A DNA stretch of 64,000 bases, from positions 15,861,528 to 15,925,527 of the forward strand of contig NC_063184.1 in assembly GCF_023159225.1 (NCBI RefSeq), written 5' to 3'. Positions 1 to 13,611 of the stretch are shown here, in pieces (within the stretch, counting starts at the first letter, position 1; the number at the start of each line of letters is the position of its first letter). The position numbers and the translations under genes were made by a program. The stretch comes from Perognathus longimembris pacificus. Its lineage: Eukaryota > Chordata > Mammalia > Rodentia > Heteromyidae. The notes beneath the pieces were generated by a model. The model was not told the DNA's origin. It made no database searches and worked only from the letters and a program-made list of their open reading frames with translations.

Positions 1-27
1 ACAATTTCCACTATTCCTGTCTAATCA

Positions 28-135
28 CCTGTCAAGGAAGACAAACTATTTAAACATTGCCCAAAGCAATGTCCTCTTTACCTGACTTGTGTAACCGCAA
101 CCCCTCTGTACATCACCTTTATAATAACAATTTTA
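28..135 (+). mobile_element. L1 3' terminal fragment
   Basis: Shares the TTACCTGACTTGTGTAAC...CCCCTCTGTACATCACCTTTATAATAACAA terminus seen at 5200-5265 and 44100-44180, with an A-rich end. Confidence 0.6.
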
Positions 136-420
136 AAAAAGCACATTGCTTGTCAATTTACATTTCACAGTGCTTATCAAAAGAGCATTTCATATGGGAA
201 TAGAACACCCAGATCTAGTTATAAAACTTTACCAAGTTCACTCGAGAGGGAAAGTGCCACACAAAGTGCTCAGCTAACTTCCTATCATCCCAAACTACAA
301 AGAAGAGATCTTCCAAATCAACTGCTTTTTCAAATGGTAGATGGTGGTATTTAGCCATTGTGCTCATTACTGAGATGTTCATATTTCAGATTACCACTCT
401 AAAAGAGAAGATTTGGAAAG

Positions 421-720
421 CTGGGCACTGATGTCTCACACCTGTAATCCTAGCAACTCAGGAGGCTGAGAACTGAGGATCATGGTTCAAATCCAGCCCA
501 GGCAGAAAAGTCTGAGATTCTTATCTCCAATTATACACAAAAAATGGAAGTGGTGTTGTGTAGTGGTATTCAAGAAGTGGTGCTCACATAGTAGAGTGCT
601 AGCCTTGAGCAAAAAGGAGCCTAGTGGCAGTGCCTAGGCCCAGAGTTCAAGGACCAGGGCTGGCTAAAGGAGAAGGGGAAGGAGAGGGGAGGAGAAAGAG
701 GACAAGGAGGAGGAGAAAAG
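421..720 (+). mobile_element. B1-Geo SINE with purine-rich tail
   Basis: B1-like head AGCTGGGCACTGATGTCTCA, Geo half from GAAGTGGTG, ending GGACCAGGGCTGGC, then a GGAGAAG-rich tail to about 720. Confidence 0.8.
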
Positions 721-738
721 GTTTGGAGATGTAAAGTT

Positions 739-914
739 GTTTTTTTTTTTTTTTGCCTCTTCATATTTATTTATTTATTTTGTAATGTATTTATTAATTA
801 AAATTTTTTTTGACAAGGTGTTGTGCAAAAAGGGTACAGTTACATAGTAGAGCAGTGTGTACATTTCTTGTGATATCTTACACCCTGTTTTTCTTTCCCT
901 TCCCTAGGTCGGTA

Positions 915-958
<44 letters not shown>

Positions 959-2073
959 ATATACAATATACAATATACAATGTACCAAGAACATATACAG
1001 TAGCCATGTGGCCTACGCCGAAGAAAATTCGCCTAGGGCTTTAAATGTAATGTCGACAATAGACAATATGTCGACAATAGTCTTATATGAACGTACATAC
1101 ATAGCTTTTGAGCTATTGTGATCCACTGAGAGGTCAATTTTTGACCTTTAAATGTTGAGTAGTTGTTTGGTTTTAGTTACATAATGTAGGGTCGCTGACC
1201 CAAACCTGTGGGAAATACCATTTGACAAGAAGTTTTTGGTTTCACAGACCTGGTCTCTACTGTCTCCCTCACACACCACCTTAACAGTCATATATCAGGT
1301 AGATCATGCCCCTTTGTTTTCTGTGTTCTAGGCTTGTCTCGCTCAACATTATTTGTTCAAGTTCTGACCATTTCCTTGCGAATGCCAGTATTTCACCATT
1401 TCTAATTGCTATGTAGTATTCCATTGTGTATAGGTACCATATTTTTTGGATCCATTCATCTATGGAGGGGCATCTGGGTTGTTTCCATATTTTGGCTATT
1501 GTGAATTGTGCAGTGATAAACATGGAAGTGCAGATGTCTTTTTGATATCTTGGGACCTGTTGTTCAGGCTAGATGCCTAGGAGTGGTATGGCTGGGTCAG
1601 AGGGTAGGTCTATATTGAGCTTTTTGAGAAACCTCCATACTGTTCTCCAAAGTGGTTGTACTAATTTGTACTCCCACTAACAATGGAGGAGAGTTCTTCT
1701 TTCCCCGCACCCCCTCCAGCATTTGTTGTTGCCTGAGTTCAGAGAATAGGCCATTCTAACTGAGGTGAGGTGGCATCTCAGGGTTGTTTTTATTTGCATT
1801 TCCTTTACTGCCAGGGATGTTAAACGTTTCCTCATATGTTTCTTTGCCATTTTTATCTCTTCTCTTGTGAAGTCTCTCTTTAGCTCCTTTGCCCATTTCC
1901 TAATTGGTTTATTGGGCTTGGAGGGGCTTAGTTTTTTGAGTTCTCTGTAGATGACAGATATTAGGCCTTTGTCTGTTGCTGTGCTGGTAAAGATCCTTTC
2001 CCATATGGTTGGCTGTCTTTCTATTTTGGTGGCTATGTCCTTAGCTGTGCAGAAACTTTTTAATTTGTAGTAG
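739..2073 (-). mobile_element. L1 retrotransposon, 5'-truncated, antisense to the window
   Basis: A poly-T tract (about 739-754) begins the antisense 3' end. The minus-strand frame 1523-1281 carries the ORF2 C-terminus (IWYLYTMEYYIAI...LAF and a final stop), and further decayed ORF2 extends to 2073. The TSD TGGAGATGTAAAGTT is exact at 724-738 and 2074-2088, so both ends are known and the copy is fairly young. The 3' UTR contains a (TA)n run at 917-954. Confidence 0.92.
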
Positions 2074-3045
2074 TGGAGATGTAAAGTTTAGAAGGTAAGA
2101 AGGTTTCTTTGTGGAGCCCTTCAGCTTAAGAGAACAAAAAGGATATAGCTCTTTGGGGTTGGAGGCATGGCTTAGTTGGTAGAGTGACAGCTGACAAGCA
2201 AAGGATCAGGTAAGAAGTTCAAATCTTGGTCTCAAAACAAAAAGAAAAGGATACAGCTCTTTTTTTGTATTTTTCATGAAAACTGGTTAAGGGGTAAATA
2301 CCTATCAATATATTACAGAAAATAAGATCCTTCAGGGAAAAAAAAAAACCTGTAACATGATTTCAAGAGCTTTGTTTTCCTTTTATTATAGACACAGATA
2401 TCAACTTAGCAAATTTTCCGCTGTATTTAATTGTACTTAAAATTCAAGAAATAATTACAAGGCACATTCAGATGCCAAGTACACCAAAGTTTTCTGCTCA
2501 GTGAGCATGCTCTAGACCACATCATGGTCCAAATGCGATTAAATTTTATGTCAATTAACAAATTACATTTTAAGAAGTACATAGTTTAGAGGTGGTTTCA
2601 ATGAGAAATCAATGCTCACCTACTTCAATTAAACCCTTATATGTTCAAATTTATGTTAGGCTTTAGACTATAATCCCTACAGTGACTAATCTTTTGGCAT
2701 GTAAATAGGATTGATTAGAAATGACTTTTCTGAATGTGGTGGTCGTGAACATGACTTGTACAATTCCAATTTTAAAAAGATACTCATCACCAATCCTAAT
2801 TGAGGTTCAACACTGAAGAGACCACCCCTTAAAATTCTTCAGTTAACATGAAAAACAAAATAAAAGGTTATATGTAGGAAGCACTTGTGTCACTCAAGTT
2901 CTCAGCTTTTGCTTTGGCATGGTTAAGGTAACTTGATAAATTATCCTCATTTTGTTGATTCATCTGTATGAAATCCTGTTTAATAAATAAGAGCACAACA
3001 GGTCCTATTGCTCCCTTCATCCATGGTCATATGAAAAATAGATTA

Positions 3046-3225
<180 letters not shown>

Positions 3226-3555
3226 TCAAAACACCACGTTTAAGACTCAGCATAGACTGGATATATATGTAGAGAGAGACACAGAGATAAAACTGGGTGC
3301 ATACACATTCTGGGTGCATCTACATAAAATGAACTCAGAATAAGGTCATACCTCACTCTGGCCTACACTGAGACAAAACCACATGCAGAATAGAATTCGA
3401 CTGTCTTTAAAACACAATATCCAACCCCTTTTTAGGATGAAGGTTGTAGCTGAGTATTTAAGCTCTTGTCTGAAATACTCAAGACCTTGGGTATGATCTT
3501 AGCGCTACAAATAACCTTTTTTTTTTTTTTTGCTGTTTATTACAAAGAGAAAAAT

Positions 3556-3640
3556 ATGCATTGCCAGATGACACATACTTGTAATCTCAGCACATAGAAG
3601 GTAGAAACTTGCAAATTCCAGGGCAGCCTGGCTACAAGAG
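3556..3640 (+). mobile_element. B1-like fragment
   Basis: CACATACTTGTAATCTCAGC, then CAAATTCCAGGGCAGCCTGG; old and short. Confidence 0.5.
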
Positions 3641-4012
3641 GAGACAATGCAAATGTTGGCAAATGCAATGTGTTCAGGTATACATCATCAAACAAAGAGA
3701 GATTAAGGTTAGCACCCCTCAATTGCTCTGCTTCCTGCAGGCACTGTCTCCTAACAGTAGTTTCCTCAGAGCAGACTAGTTGCCTTGCAGATGAAATTAA
3801 TAAGCCTATTGTGTCTGGCTTATTTTTGCAACATTTTATTTGAAGTGCTTCCTAGGTTTTGACTGAAACATAGTATTTCAACTATAGTGCCTTAACCAGA
3901 TATAGCCTAGTAACAACAGACAAATAGCTAAAGAAACCAAAGAAAAACTGACATTTGAATGGTCTTCGGGTTATTTTGAAAGCACTGAATGTGTATGGTG
4001 CTAGAAATAATG

Positions 4013-4255
4013 GGTTGTGGGTGGGGCACAGATGTAATCACAGCTATTCAGGAGGCTGAGACATGACGTTTACTGCTCAAAGCCAGCCTGGGCAGAAAGT
4101 CTATGAGACTCTTATTTCCAAATACTTCTCAGAAAAACCCAGAAGTGGCTTATGTGGTAGAACACTAGCCTTGAGCATAAAGAGGCTCTGGGACAGCACT
4201 CAAAACCTGAGTTCAAGTCTCAGGACTACCACCACCAACAAAAAAGGGTTGTGGT
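4013..4255 (+). mobile_element. B1-Geo SINE
   Basis: Dimer with an (ACC)n-type tail CTACCACCACCAACAAAAAA. Confidence 0.8.
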
Positions 4256-4659
4256 CTGATGTGGTAAGCAAAGCTTTGCCTGGCATTATTGAAATCCCTG
4301 AGTTTGAGTCCCAACAATGCAAACAACAAAACCCCAACAGTTAGTTACTGTTAGTTACATGAATTACCATGCAAAATAAAGTAGAACCAATATAATTAGC
4401 CAATAATCTTAACTACAGTTTATCTAAAACTGGATGAACTCAGGATTGGAGTTAAAATTTTTTTCAAGTCAGCCCTCCAAAGATGCCTAAAGGTAATGGC
4501 ATGTCTAGACAGATTTTAGTGTCCAAATATGATTTCCCATCAAAATAAACACAGTTGTAATAAAAAAGAGAACATGGGTATATTGTTGGCAAGAACATAA
4601 AAAAACAACAAAGCAAAAACAAAAAACAACCCCAAACAACACAGATGCTTTCAAATAAA

Positions 4660-5270
4660 GTCTGGTAGTTCTAGAAGTTTATAGTATGCACAATAACATT
4701 CCTAGATATATACTCAAGCAAATGTACAACCTGACTAAACAAGTGTGTACAAGGATGTTCATAGTGGCATTGTTTACAACAGCAAGAGTGAAATAACGCA
4801 GGTCCATTAACTGGGGAATGGATAAAGATGCATATACATGCAGTGGTATAGTGAATAGAAAACTAAAAAAGCCTGTTGTCACAATATAGATGAGGGCTGG
4901 GAATATGACTGGCCAAACAAACAAACAAAACCCACAAAACAAAACAACATAGATGAATTTTGAAAACATAAAGGAGAATATTATTATTGGACTAAGATGA
5001 AATGTACAGCATAGGCAACATTTCCTTTGCTAGTCTACATGCCATAGTGACCAAAGTTTATTAGTGGTTGCCATTTAGAGGGCTGAGGCAAGAGAAGCCA
5101 CTACCTAATATGCCTAGGGGGTTCTTTGGAAAGTGACAAAAATATTCCAGGACAGAGAGTGAAGGGAGAGCTGATATTATCCAAAAATAAATGTACTCTT
5201 TACCTGACTTATGTAACTGTAACCCCTCTGTATACCACCTTTATAATAACAATAAAAATATTAAAAAAAT
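4660..5270 (+). mobile_element. Old L1 3' end
   Basis: Diverged ORF2 end (ACTGGGGAATGGATAAA at about 4811) and 3' UTR ending in the TTACCTGACTTATGTAACTG...TTTATAATAACAATAAAA terminus and an A-rich tail at about 5270. It includes a short (AAAC)n patch near 4918. Confidence 0.7.
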
Positions 5271-5604
5271 ATTCTAGCATAATATAACTCAATTTTCAAA
5301 AATCCCTCCATTACAAGATAGAGTAACTTTATCCTCAAGCTGACTTCCTACATGAAGGGGCTACTAAAAGACAATTTTATTTTAATATCATTAGGATTAG
5401 CACAAGATAATCTTTGTATTAAGACTCAGAATTTGGCTTATATTTTGGTGATGATTTAGCAAGTATGAAAATGTTCATGAATATAAGAGATTTTCAAATT
5501 CTTAACCTTTTTTTAGTTGCTATGTGATTTCTAAATGGCTCATTCAAAAGTGAAAATTAAATGAGTGACTCAAAATGTATGCAGTGCCAAAATGCTGTTG
5601 GAAA

Positions 5605-5815
5605 TAGTGGCATACAATTGTAATCCCAGCTATATGGGAGGCAGAGATAGAAGGATCAGGATTTGAAGCCACTCCAATACAAAAAGACTTTATCTGGAAA
5701 ATGACTAACTACACACAAAGGGCTGCAGGCGTGTTCCAAGTGTCAGAGTTCCCATCTAGTAAATTAAGGCCTTGATTTCAAACTCTATGTCTGGCCAGCA
5801 AAAACACAGGAAGAA
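5605..5815 (+). mobile_element. Old B1-Geo-like SINE
   Basis: TGGCATACAATTGTAATCCC head; the right half is diverged. Confidence 0.6.
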
Positions 5816-6261
5816 AGGAAAACTAGCAAAGTAATTCAACTTACTGTTCATATAACATCCAAATAGAAATCAACTAAATAACTGAAATAGTCCATGACTA
5901 TCATTGGATACCAAGCTATCACACCAAACTTAGATGGGGAATTTTGATGGGTCAGGCTGACAATACCTGAACAGAGAGAATGCTGTGAATTTCAATACAA
6001 TTAAAACCAAGTCTCTTCCTGGATGTGAAAACTAGGATCGCACCTAATATTCACATCACCTATGGAAGCATTTACTAGTGAATACATCCATGTACAAATA
6101 TATAGTTTATACCTAAGAGTAATGTGTGGTTTATCTAACTTCCATGTACATGAGACTGGAGGTAAAGAAATAAAGCAATGAAGATGAAAGCAGCCAAATT
6201 TACGTAGGAATTTTAAAGAGAAAGTTATTGCTTCACCCAAGCAATTCTAAGGGAGTGTGTG

Positions 6262-6262
<1 letters not shown>

Positions 6263-6319
<57 letters not shown>

Positions 6320-6322
6320 AGA
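6263..6322. repeat. (GA)n microsatellite
   Basis: About 30 GA units with one phase slip near 6300. Confidence 0.95.
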
Positions 6323-6422
6323 ATATTATACATAAAAAGAAGCTTCTGAGTCATGTGTTCTAAACTGGGACACTTTCAAGAAAAGCAGATCCCAGAAGTA
6401 GACACAACCTCAAGGTGCAGTA

Positions 6423-6629
6423 GCTGGGAATATGGCCTAGTGGCAAGAGTACTTGACTCCTATACATGAAGCCCTGGGTTCGATTCCCCAGCACCACATA
6501 TACAGAAAATGGCCAGAAGGGGCACTGTGGCTCAGGTGGCAGAGTGCTAGCCTTGAGCGGGAAGAAGCCAGGGATGGTGCTCAGGCCGAGTCCAAGGCCC
6601 AGGACTGGCCAAAAAAAAAAAAAAAAAAA
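6423..6629 (+). mobile_element. IDL-Geo SINE, full dimer
   Basis: The left monomer is a tRNA-Ala/ID-like unit with RNA polymerase III B box GGTTCGATTCC; the right monomer (Geo) starts at the GGCACTGTGGCTCAGGTGG block. A 19-base poly-A closes it. This copy carries AGAAGGGGCACTG and GAGCGGGAAG, variants shared with the copy at 27958. Confidence 0.9.
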
Positions 6630-6994
6630 GCAAGGAGCAGGCACTTCCCATTGTCTTCCTCTGTCTATGCATTGAAACCAGATCAGTCCAGGAAATTAAC
6701 AGGTGTAAGCCTGAATACTGAAATTAAAATTTCAAGTTGGACATCAATAATAAGTTTTTATTTTGGGAGAAAATCCTTACTGTTTGGGATACATAATCAA
6801 TCCTTACAGGTAAGATATGTATTTACTTTGAAATGGCTTACTTTGAAAACATTAGATAGGGGACATAAAATTTGAGACAGATACATGAAACACTACTGAG
6901 AAAACACTAATAGTGATGCTGTATGATGCATTCATTTGCTATTTTCTACAAAGATTTATTGTTTTTTCATTGGTGTTAGGGTTGTTTTTTTTGG

Positions 6995-7235
6995 GGGGGG
7001 GTGGTTGGGGCTGGTCCTGATGCTTGAACTCAGGGCCTAGGCACTGTCTTTGAGTGCTTTTGCTCAAGTGCTCTACCACTTGAGCCACAGCTTCCCTTCT
7101 GGCGCTTTTGGTAGTTATTTGGAGATGAGTCTCATGGACTTCCCTGCCTGGTCTGGCTTTGAACCCCGATCCTCAGATTTCAGCCTTCTAAGTAGCTAGG
7201 ATTATAGGCTTAAACCATCAGTACCTGGCGTGAGT
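6995..7235 (-). mobile_element. B1-Geo SINE, antisense
   Basis: Both halves are clear; followed on its 3' side by a G-run (about 6991-7003). Confidence 0.82.
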
Positions 7236-8104
7236 CATTTTTAATGAATAGTTGACGCCATGTACCATGGCAGAGAGCATTTCTGGCTCTGGCTCCCTGC
7301 TGATGACTGATACAGTCCCACAACCCTTCCTTGCCAAGAAAATGTTGGTTAGGTTTAGTCATAAAAGAAAACTCTCAAAGGAACATCTATGAAGAAGAAC
7401 AGCTGGTGTGGCTCACAGGAAACATAAAATCCACTTTTTGACTTTTCCACTACAAGAGGCTCCTCCCTGGACCCCTGGTGGGTGGTTGTGGTGTGTGTGT
7501 GAGCAGAAGAAGCTAAGAGCTCAGTGGAGCTGTTCACACAGCTTTGAACATGAAACTGAGTCATCGTGTAAACGTGAAATTATAGTGCTCTTGGTAAAAA
7601 GTCCCAATTTTCGCTCTACCATTCATGAAATACAATCCGTTGATGGATTAGAAAAACTTCAAAATGTATTTTGGGGTGAAGTTTCTTTTGACATTTGGAC
7701 TAGGAGTGTGTTTTAGTAATGCATTTCTTTAAAAAAAATTTAATTGCAGATAATTGCTCTAAGTATGTAGAGACCACAGTTTACACACATCATTAAGTAA
7801 TTACCTATCTTTACCCTGAAATTCTGGACAAAGAAATAGCAAAAGTATACAAAGAAGTATTTGAAATGTCTTAATATTTACAGTTTGGTACTTGCCAACT
7901 GTTTAGACTAATTAAACAAATTATAGTTTTCTGAGATTCTGGTAGATTTTTCCTGAAATTTAAATGCAAAATGGCAGAATTTATTATGGTCTAAAGAAAA
8001 TTCCATTGTATAGGTCAGATTCTAGTTTACATAATAGCATTAGTAGGAAATGAAGACAAAGTCTAGGAGAATGGTACCCAGACATACCATCAAGAAACAA
8101 TGAC

Positions 8105-8400
8105 TAACCAGTCGCTGGTGGCTCACACTAGCTACTGAGGAGGATGAGATCCAAGGATTGAGGTTTGAAGCCAGCAGGGCCGAAAATGTCTGTGACTTTT
8201 TTCTCCAATTAACCATCCTCACACTGGAAATGGAGCTGTGGCTTAAAGTGATAGATCACCATCCTTGAGCACAAGAGCTCAAGGACAAGGTCCAAGCCCT
8301 GAATTTGAGCCTGTGACTAACAAAAGAAAAAAGAGTAAAAAGGAAGGAAGGAAGGAAGGAAGGAAGGAAGGAAGGAAGGAAGGAAGGAAGAAAGGAAGGG
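8105..8400 (+). mobile_element. B1-Geo SINE with (GGAA)n tail
   Basis: Dimer to about 8330; its tail passes into GGAA repeats (8341-8400). Confidence 0.82.
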
Positions 8401-8511
8401 AAAGTTTGCATGTAGCTCTAAGAAATTTAAATTTAGCTAGAAATGAATAATCTTCAGGGACTTAGAATTTCATGCCATCATGTCTAAGGTGAATTCTGTT
8501 TAAAAATAATG

Positions 8512-8720
8512 CAGGTAGGTTCCAGTAGGTCTCCCCTGTAATCCAAGCCACTCAAGAGGCTGAGAACTGTGGATCAGGTTCGAAGACTAACCAGGTAAGA
8601 AAAAGATTATGAGACTCTTAACTCTAATTAATCAGCTTTGGCTCAAGCAGAACAGTGCCAACCTTGAGAAAATGAATGGGAAAATTCCTAGACTGAGAGT
8701 TCAAGCCCCACTACTACCAC
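8512..8720 (+). mobile_element. B1-Geo SINE, diverged
   Basis: Head GGTAGGTTCCAGTAGGTCTC; Geo half shortened. Confidence 0.7.
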
Positions 8721-8869
8721 AAACAACCCCATAAAAAAACAATGTGGTGTTACTGTTCTTAACAAATACTATTGCCAATATATACCCTGTGTCTTTACCT
8801 TTATTTTCATTCTGGCTAAAGGTTATCTACACACATTTTTTTTCCAGGAAAGAATAAAATAAGTGTATG

Positions 8870-9562
8870 ATAGATCAATAAGCATTTGACTGCTGAGCAT
8901 GTACCCAGGACATCCCAAGTCGGAATACTGTAAAGACACGTGCACATCCATGTTCATTGCTGCACTAATCACAATAACCAAGCTATGGGAACAGCCCTGG
9001 TGCCCTACAATAGATGGATGGGTGCGAAAAAAAATGGGGTACCTATCTATACACAAGGGAATTTTACACAGCCATTAGAAAGAATATTACACCATTTGCA
9101 GGAAAATGGATGGACCTAGAATAAGCTCAGTGAGACAAACGGCTGTTTTCTCTCATATGTGGAAGTGAGATCTAGAATACCCTGGGACCAGATGAGGTAT
9201 TTTTATAATATAGTCATTCATACACAGTGAGAACAAAGGAAGACATTCTTGAGAGGAACACTAAGGCATAATGCTTACGTGCCTCTGATCATATAAAAGA
9301 ATATTTATCAAAATGAACTCCAGGAAATGGAAACGAGGTGTTGCTGTTAGTTTTCTTTTCATCTTGTTTGTTCATTTATATGTCTTTGGGAGGGCAAGAA
9401 GGAGCACAGAAAGGGAGGGACAAAGGGTGAACAAATGCAGCAGTGGTCTTCACAGGACACTATGTTGAAAATGAACTATGCAAGTTGTGGGTGGGGATGG
9501 GAGGGAAAAACTGAGAGAGAGGGAGGGAAGTGGTGACAGCAACCCAAAAGAAATGTACACTT
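8870..9562 (+). mobile_element. L1 3' end, decayed
   Basis: Bases 8905-9125 match the end of L1 ORF2 in sense (the ACAATAACCAAGCTATGG and GGAAAATGGATGG blocks), with frame damage. The following purine-rich GGGAGGGAAAAACTGAGAGA segment is shared with the L1 tail at 44042-44180. An IDL-Geo SINE begins at 9563, and a further tail-like piece lies at about 10005-10105. Confidence 0.8.
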
Positions 9563-9759
9563 GGGGTTGGGAATATGGCCTAGTGCTTGCCTCACATACA
9601 CAAAGCCCAGGGTTTGATTCCTCAGCACCACATAAAAAGAAAAAGCCAGAAGTGGCACTGAGGCTCAAGTGGTAGAGTGCTAGTCTTGAGCAAAAAGCAG
9701 CCAGGGACAGTGCTCAGGCCCTGAGTCCAAGCCCCAGGACTGGCCAAAAAAAAAAAAAA
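9563..9759 (+). mobile_element. IDL-Geo SINE inserted in an L1 3' UTR
   Basis: The left monomer lacks about ten bases after GGCCTAGTG. The insertion breaks the L1 tail that begins at 8870. Confidence 0.85.
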
Positions 9760-10004
9760 AGCTTTAAACTGTGACCCAAATCCTGTGATTCCTTCAGTGG
9801 AACACTATCTTGAGTGAGATAGAGTCCTGCATTTTAGGATCCCACGGCTGAGGAAGAAGAGCAGGAAGCTTTTCCCTAGTGATGGCACGGAGCTTCCTGG
9901 TAAGTGGACAAAGTTAAACCAGCAACCAGCTAAACATTTTAAAGTCAGATGCACTCGTGTATTTAATGGCACAATGTTACCATCCTGTTCCAAAGTTTTG
10001 CATT

Positions 10005-10105
10005 CCTAAAAAATAATGTAGATATGTACTTATTACCTGACTTATCAAATGGTAACCTCTCTGTTCAACACTCTAATAATAACAATGAAATTATATTGAG
10101 AAAAT
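10005..10105 (+). mobile_element. L1 3' terminal fragment
   Basis: Carries the TTACCTGACTTAT...ACCTCTCTGT...TCTAATAATAACAATGAAA pattern that ends several L1 copies in this window. It may be the displaced end of the copy at 8870-9562. Confidence 0.6.
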
Positions 10106-10159
10106 AAGTATACAGAGATAGTTACTTTTCAGTGATTCTGCAACCGTAAAAAGCAAGGC

Positions 10160-10450
10160 CAAGCTGGGACCCAGTGGCTCACACCTGTAATCTGAGCTAC
10201 TGAGGTGACAGCTCTGAGGCTCCTGGTTCAAAGCTAGCCATGGCAGACAAACCTACGAAATGCTTGTCTCCAATTAACCAACAGGAGAAAAGAAGGAGGA
10301 GGAGGAGGAGGAGGAGGAGAGGGAGGGAGGTGAAGGAGTCCCAGCTTTGCGCAAAAAAGATGAGTGTGAGGCCCTGGGTTCAAGAGCCAGTATAAGCAAA
10401 CCGAAACTGTCTGTGTGTCTGTGTATCTGTCTGTCTGTCTGTCTGTCTCC
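10160..10450 (+). mobile_element. B1-Geo SINE with (GGA)n spacer and CTGT tail
   Basis: Between the two halves a GGA repeat (10292-10330) has expanded, and the 3' end carries (CTGT)n (10418-10448), only about 80 bases from the exon 6 donor. Confidence 0.8.
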
Positions 10451-10528
10451 CTCCCTTCTCCCTGTGCTCTCACTTTTCCAGGCTCCACTCTCTCCCTTGG
10501 AGGGGAGCGCCCCGCCCACCGCACTTAC

Positions 10529-10737
10529 TCTTCATTGAGGGCACAGCGGCGATTGGTGAGGGCGCCGTTCTTCCGCAGCGACTGCGTGAGCTCCGAGTAG
10601 AGGGTGTCGGCCAGCGGGGTGGGGATCCCCTCCCACACCAGGATGAGAATCACGATCACGGCCGCCTTGCAGCGGTGGCCCGCTCGCTCCCGCACGCAGC
10701 ACAGCAGCTTCTCCTCCAGGCTGGCTCTGCGTATCAC
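10529..10737 (-). CDS. TET2: TET2 exon 6 (Cys-rich domain, 209 bp), unusually GC/CpG-rich
   Basis: It encodes [20 protein letters not shown], then [19 protein letters not shown] and onward to [10 protein letters not shown], the second part of the Cys-rich domain with the conserved His-x-Cys and RRC residues. The acceptor CACGCAG precedes 10737 and the donor GAAGA|GTAAGTG follows 10529; 209 bp matches human. The exon and about 50 bp on each side are much richer in G, C and CpG than the rest of the window. Several replacements against human (for example Thr-Cys-Glu to Arg-Cys-Lys after Gly-His, Tyr to Asn, Thr to Ala) add G or C. The frame is intact. Confidence 0.97.
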
Positions 10738-10851
10738 CTGCGTGCATCCCCATGCACCCCCAACACCCCCACCCCGCCCGAAAGGAAACAAGGGTCACTT
10801 GTGGCAGACAAGAACACCAATTGCTCTCAGTTCAAATTACAGCAATACAGA

Positions 10852-11000
10852 GGCTGGCAATATGGCCTAGTGCTAGAGTGCTTGCCTCCCATACACGAAG
10901 CCCTGGGTTCGATTCCTCAGCACCACACGTACACAAAAAGCCAGAAGTGGCCCTGTGGCTCAAGTGGTAGAGTGCTAGCCTTGAGCAAAAAGCTAAAAAA
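10852..11000 (+). mobile_element. IDL-Geo SINE with truncated right monomer
   Basis: The left monomer and the first half of Geo are present; the sequence stops after CTTGAGCAAAAAGC and runs into a short A-rich end. Confidence 0.85.
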
Positions 11001-11220
11001 TTAAGGCGATGTATTATCAGCAGCCGCATGCTTATCTTTTCCTGCTTATGGGGGAATGGGGGAGGTGGGGAAGGAAGCTTACCCAGGGTCAGGAAAGAAA
11101 TGTAAAAGGACTTCTCAAGTTTAGCAGCCTAGACCCACAGTGGGAGCAACTCATTAAATGGCACCTTCATGTAGAGCCAGAGCTAAGGCAAGCAAAGCTA
11201 TGCTAATGCAAACTCCACAC

Positions 11221-11352
11221 AGGCATGAATTGAAAGGATGGGTGGGGTTGGGAGAATGATGGAAGGGGTGACATTGACCAAGAAGCACTGTATTCATAAG
11301 TTATTACGTTGTATTGAAACTCCTTTGGTACAATTAAAGATAATAAAATAAT
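11221..11352 (+). mobile_element. L1 3' UTR tail
   Basis: GGGTGGGGTTGGGAGAATGATGG, then GGGTGACATTGACCAAGAAG, ending in TACAATTAAAGATAATAAAAT. It is similar in layout to the tails at 44042 and 62935. Confidence 0.55.
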
Positions 11353-11658
11353 AAAGACATGCAGGTCAGAATTCAGTATTAGCATGAGGATTAATTTAGG
11401 ATGTACAAATAATTAAGGACTATTTCTTTCCATCCCAAGAATTATACTTTACGTAGGCAATAGGGTGGGCCTCCGCCCCATTAAGTACACTGTGTCTATG
11501 ATTGTAATAGGAATCTACCTTCTTAAAAGATGCCACACACATGAAAAATAATGAGCCAAAATGTGCCTTTCAACCTTTATGGTTACCCAATTTTCAGGAC
11601 TGCATTGAATCAAAATTCTCAAGATTGAAGAGCAAAGGCATTTTCAAGTCACACTTAC

Positions 11659-11752
11659 CCATTTAGCAATAGGGCATCCCTGAGAACTTTTGCCTTCTCT
11701 ACCGGTATAGACGGCCCTTTCAATTCTAATAGCTTTACCCTTCTCTCCAAAC
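11659..11752 (-). CDS. TET2: TET2 exon 5 (Cys-rich domain, 94 bp)
   Basis: It encodes [20 protein letters not shown], then [11 protein letters not shown]. The Cys of SQGCP is one of the conserved cysteines of the TET Cys-rich domain, and the KAIRIE and CPIAKW blocks are hallmarks of the family. The acceptor TTTAAG precedes 11752 and the donor TGG|GTAAGT follows 11659. The 94-bp length matches human. Relative to human, Ala-Val replaces Val-Ile and Arg replaces Lys in the YTG-K-EG segment; these changes are conservative. Confidence 0.97.
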
Positions 11753-13167
<1,415 letters not shown>

Positions 13168-13611
13168 TTATTATTATAGACCTCAATTACACTAAATATA
13201 AAGGCTACATCCACAAAAGTATCCCCCATCTGCACATGAAGGGCTGTAAATTATTTAAAATTTTTTTCTTTAAAATGAGTAAATTGATGGACTGAGTTAT
13301 TGTGCCAAATGATTAAGTATTATGTACATGATGGCTACTGGAAAAAAAATCACCAAATTACATTTCAGACATGGCATGTAAGAAATAATTTTAAACCAAA
13401 GAAGTGAAACTAAACAAAAAAAAGAAGGAATTAGAATGTATTATATGTAATACCAAGTACAAATCAACTTTGTAAACTGGAAAAAAAAAATAACTCTAGT
13501 TAATAATTAGAAGTTTTTCTACCATTTGAATGTTAAAAAATTATAAATAAAAATTTCTAATACCACCCCCAGAATATCACTCCATTTGTTGTCAAAGGTC
13601 TATTTTTTTTT

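Larger units (their letters stand above)
10738..11658 (-). other. TET2 intron 5
   Basis: It contains a C-rich, CpG-bearing stretch next to exon 6 (10738-10790), a right-truncated IDL-Geo SINE and an L1 3' tail (about 11221-11352). Bases 11353-11658 are AT-rich single-copy sequence with no recognised element. Confidence 0.85.

Noticed and set aside
6423..6490. tRNA-Ala-like sequences as tRNA genes
   Set aside because: They are IDL SINE heads: A and B boxes are present, but anticodon and acceptor stems do not pair and all copies are fused to Geo and a poly-A.
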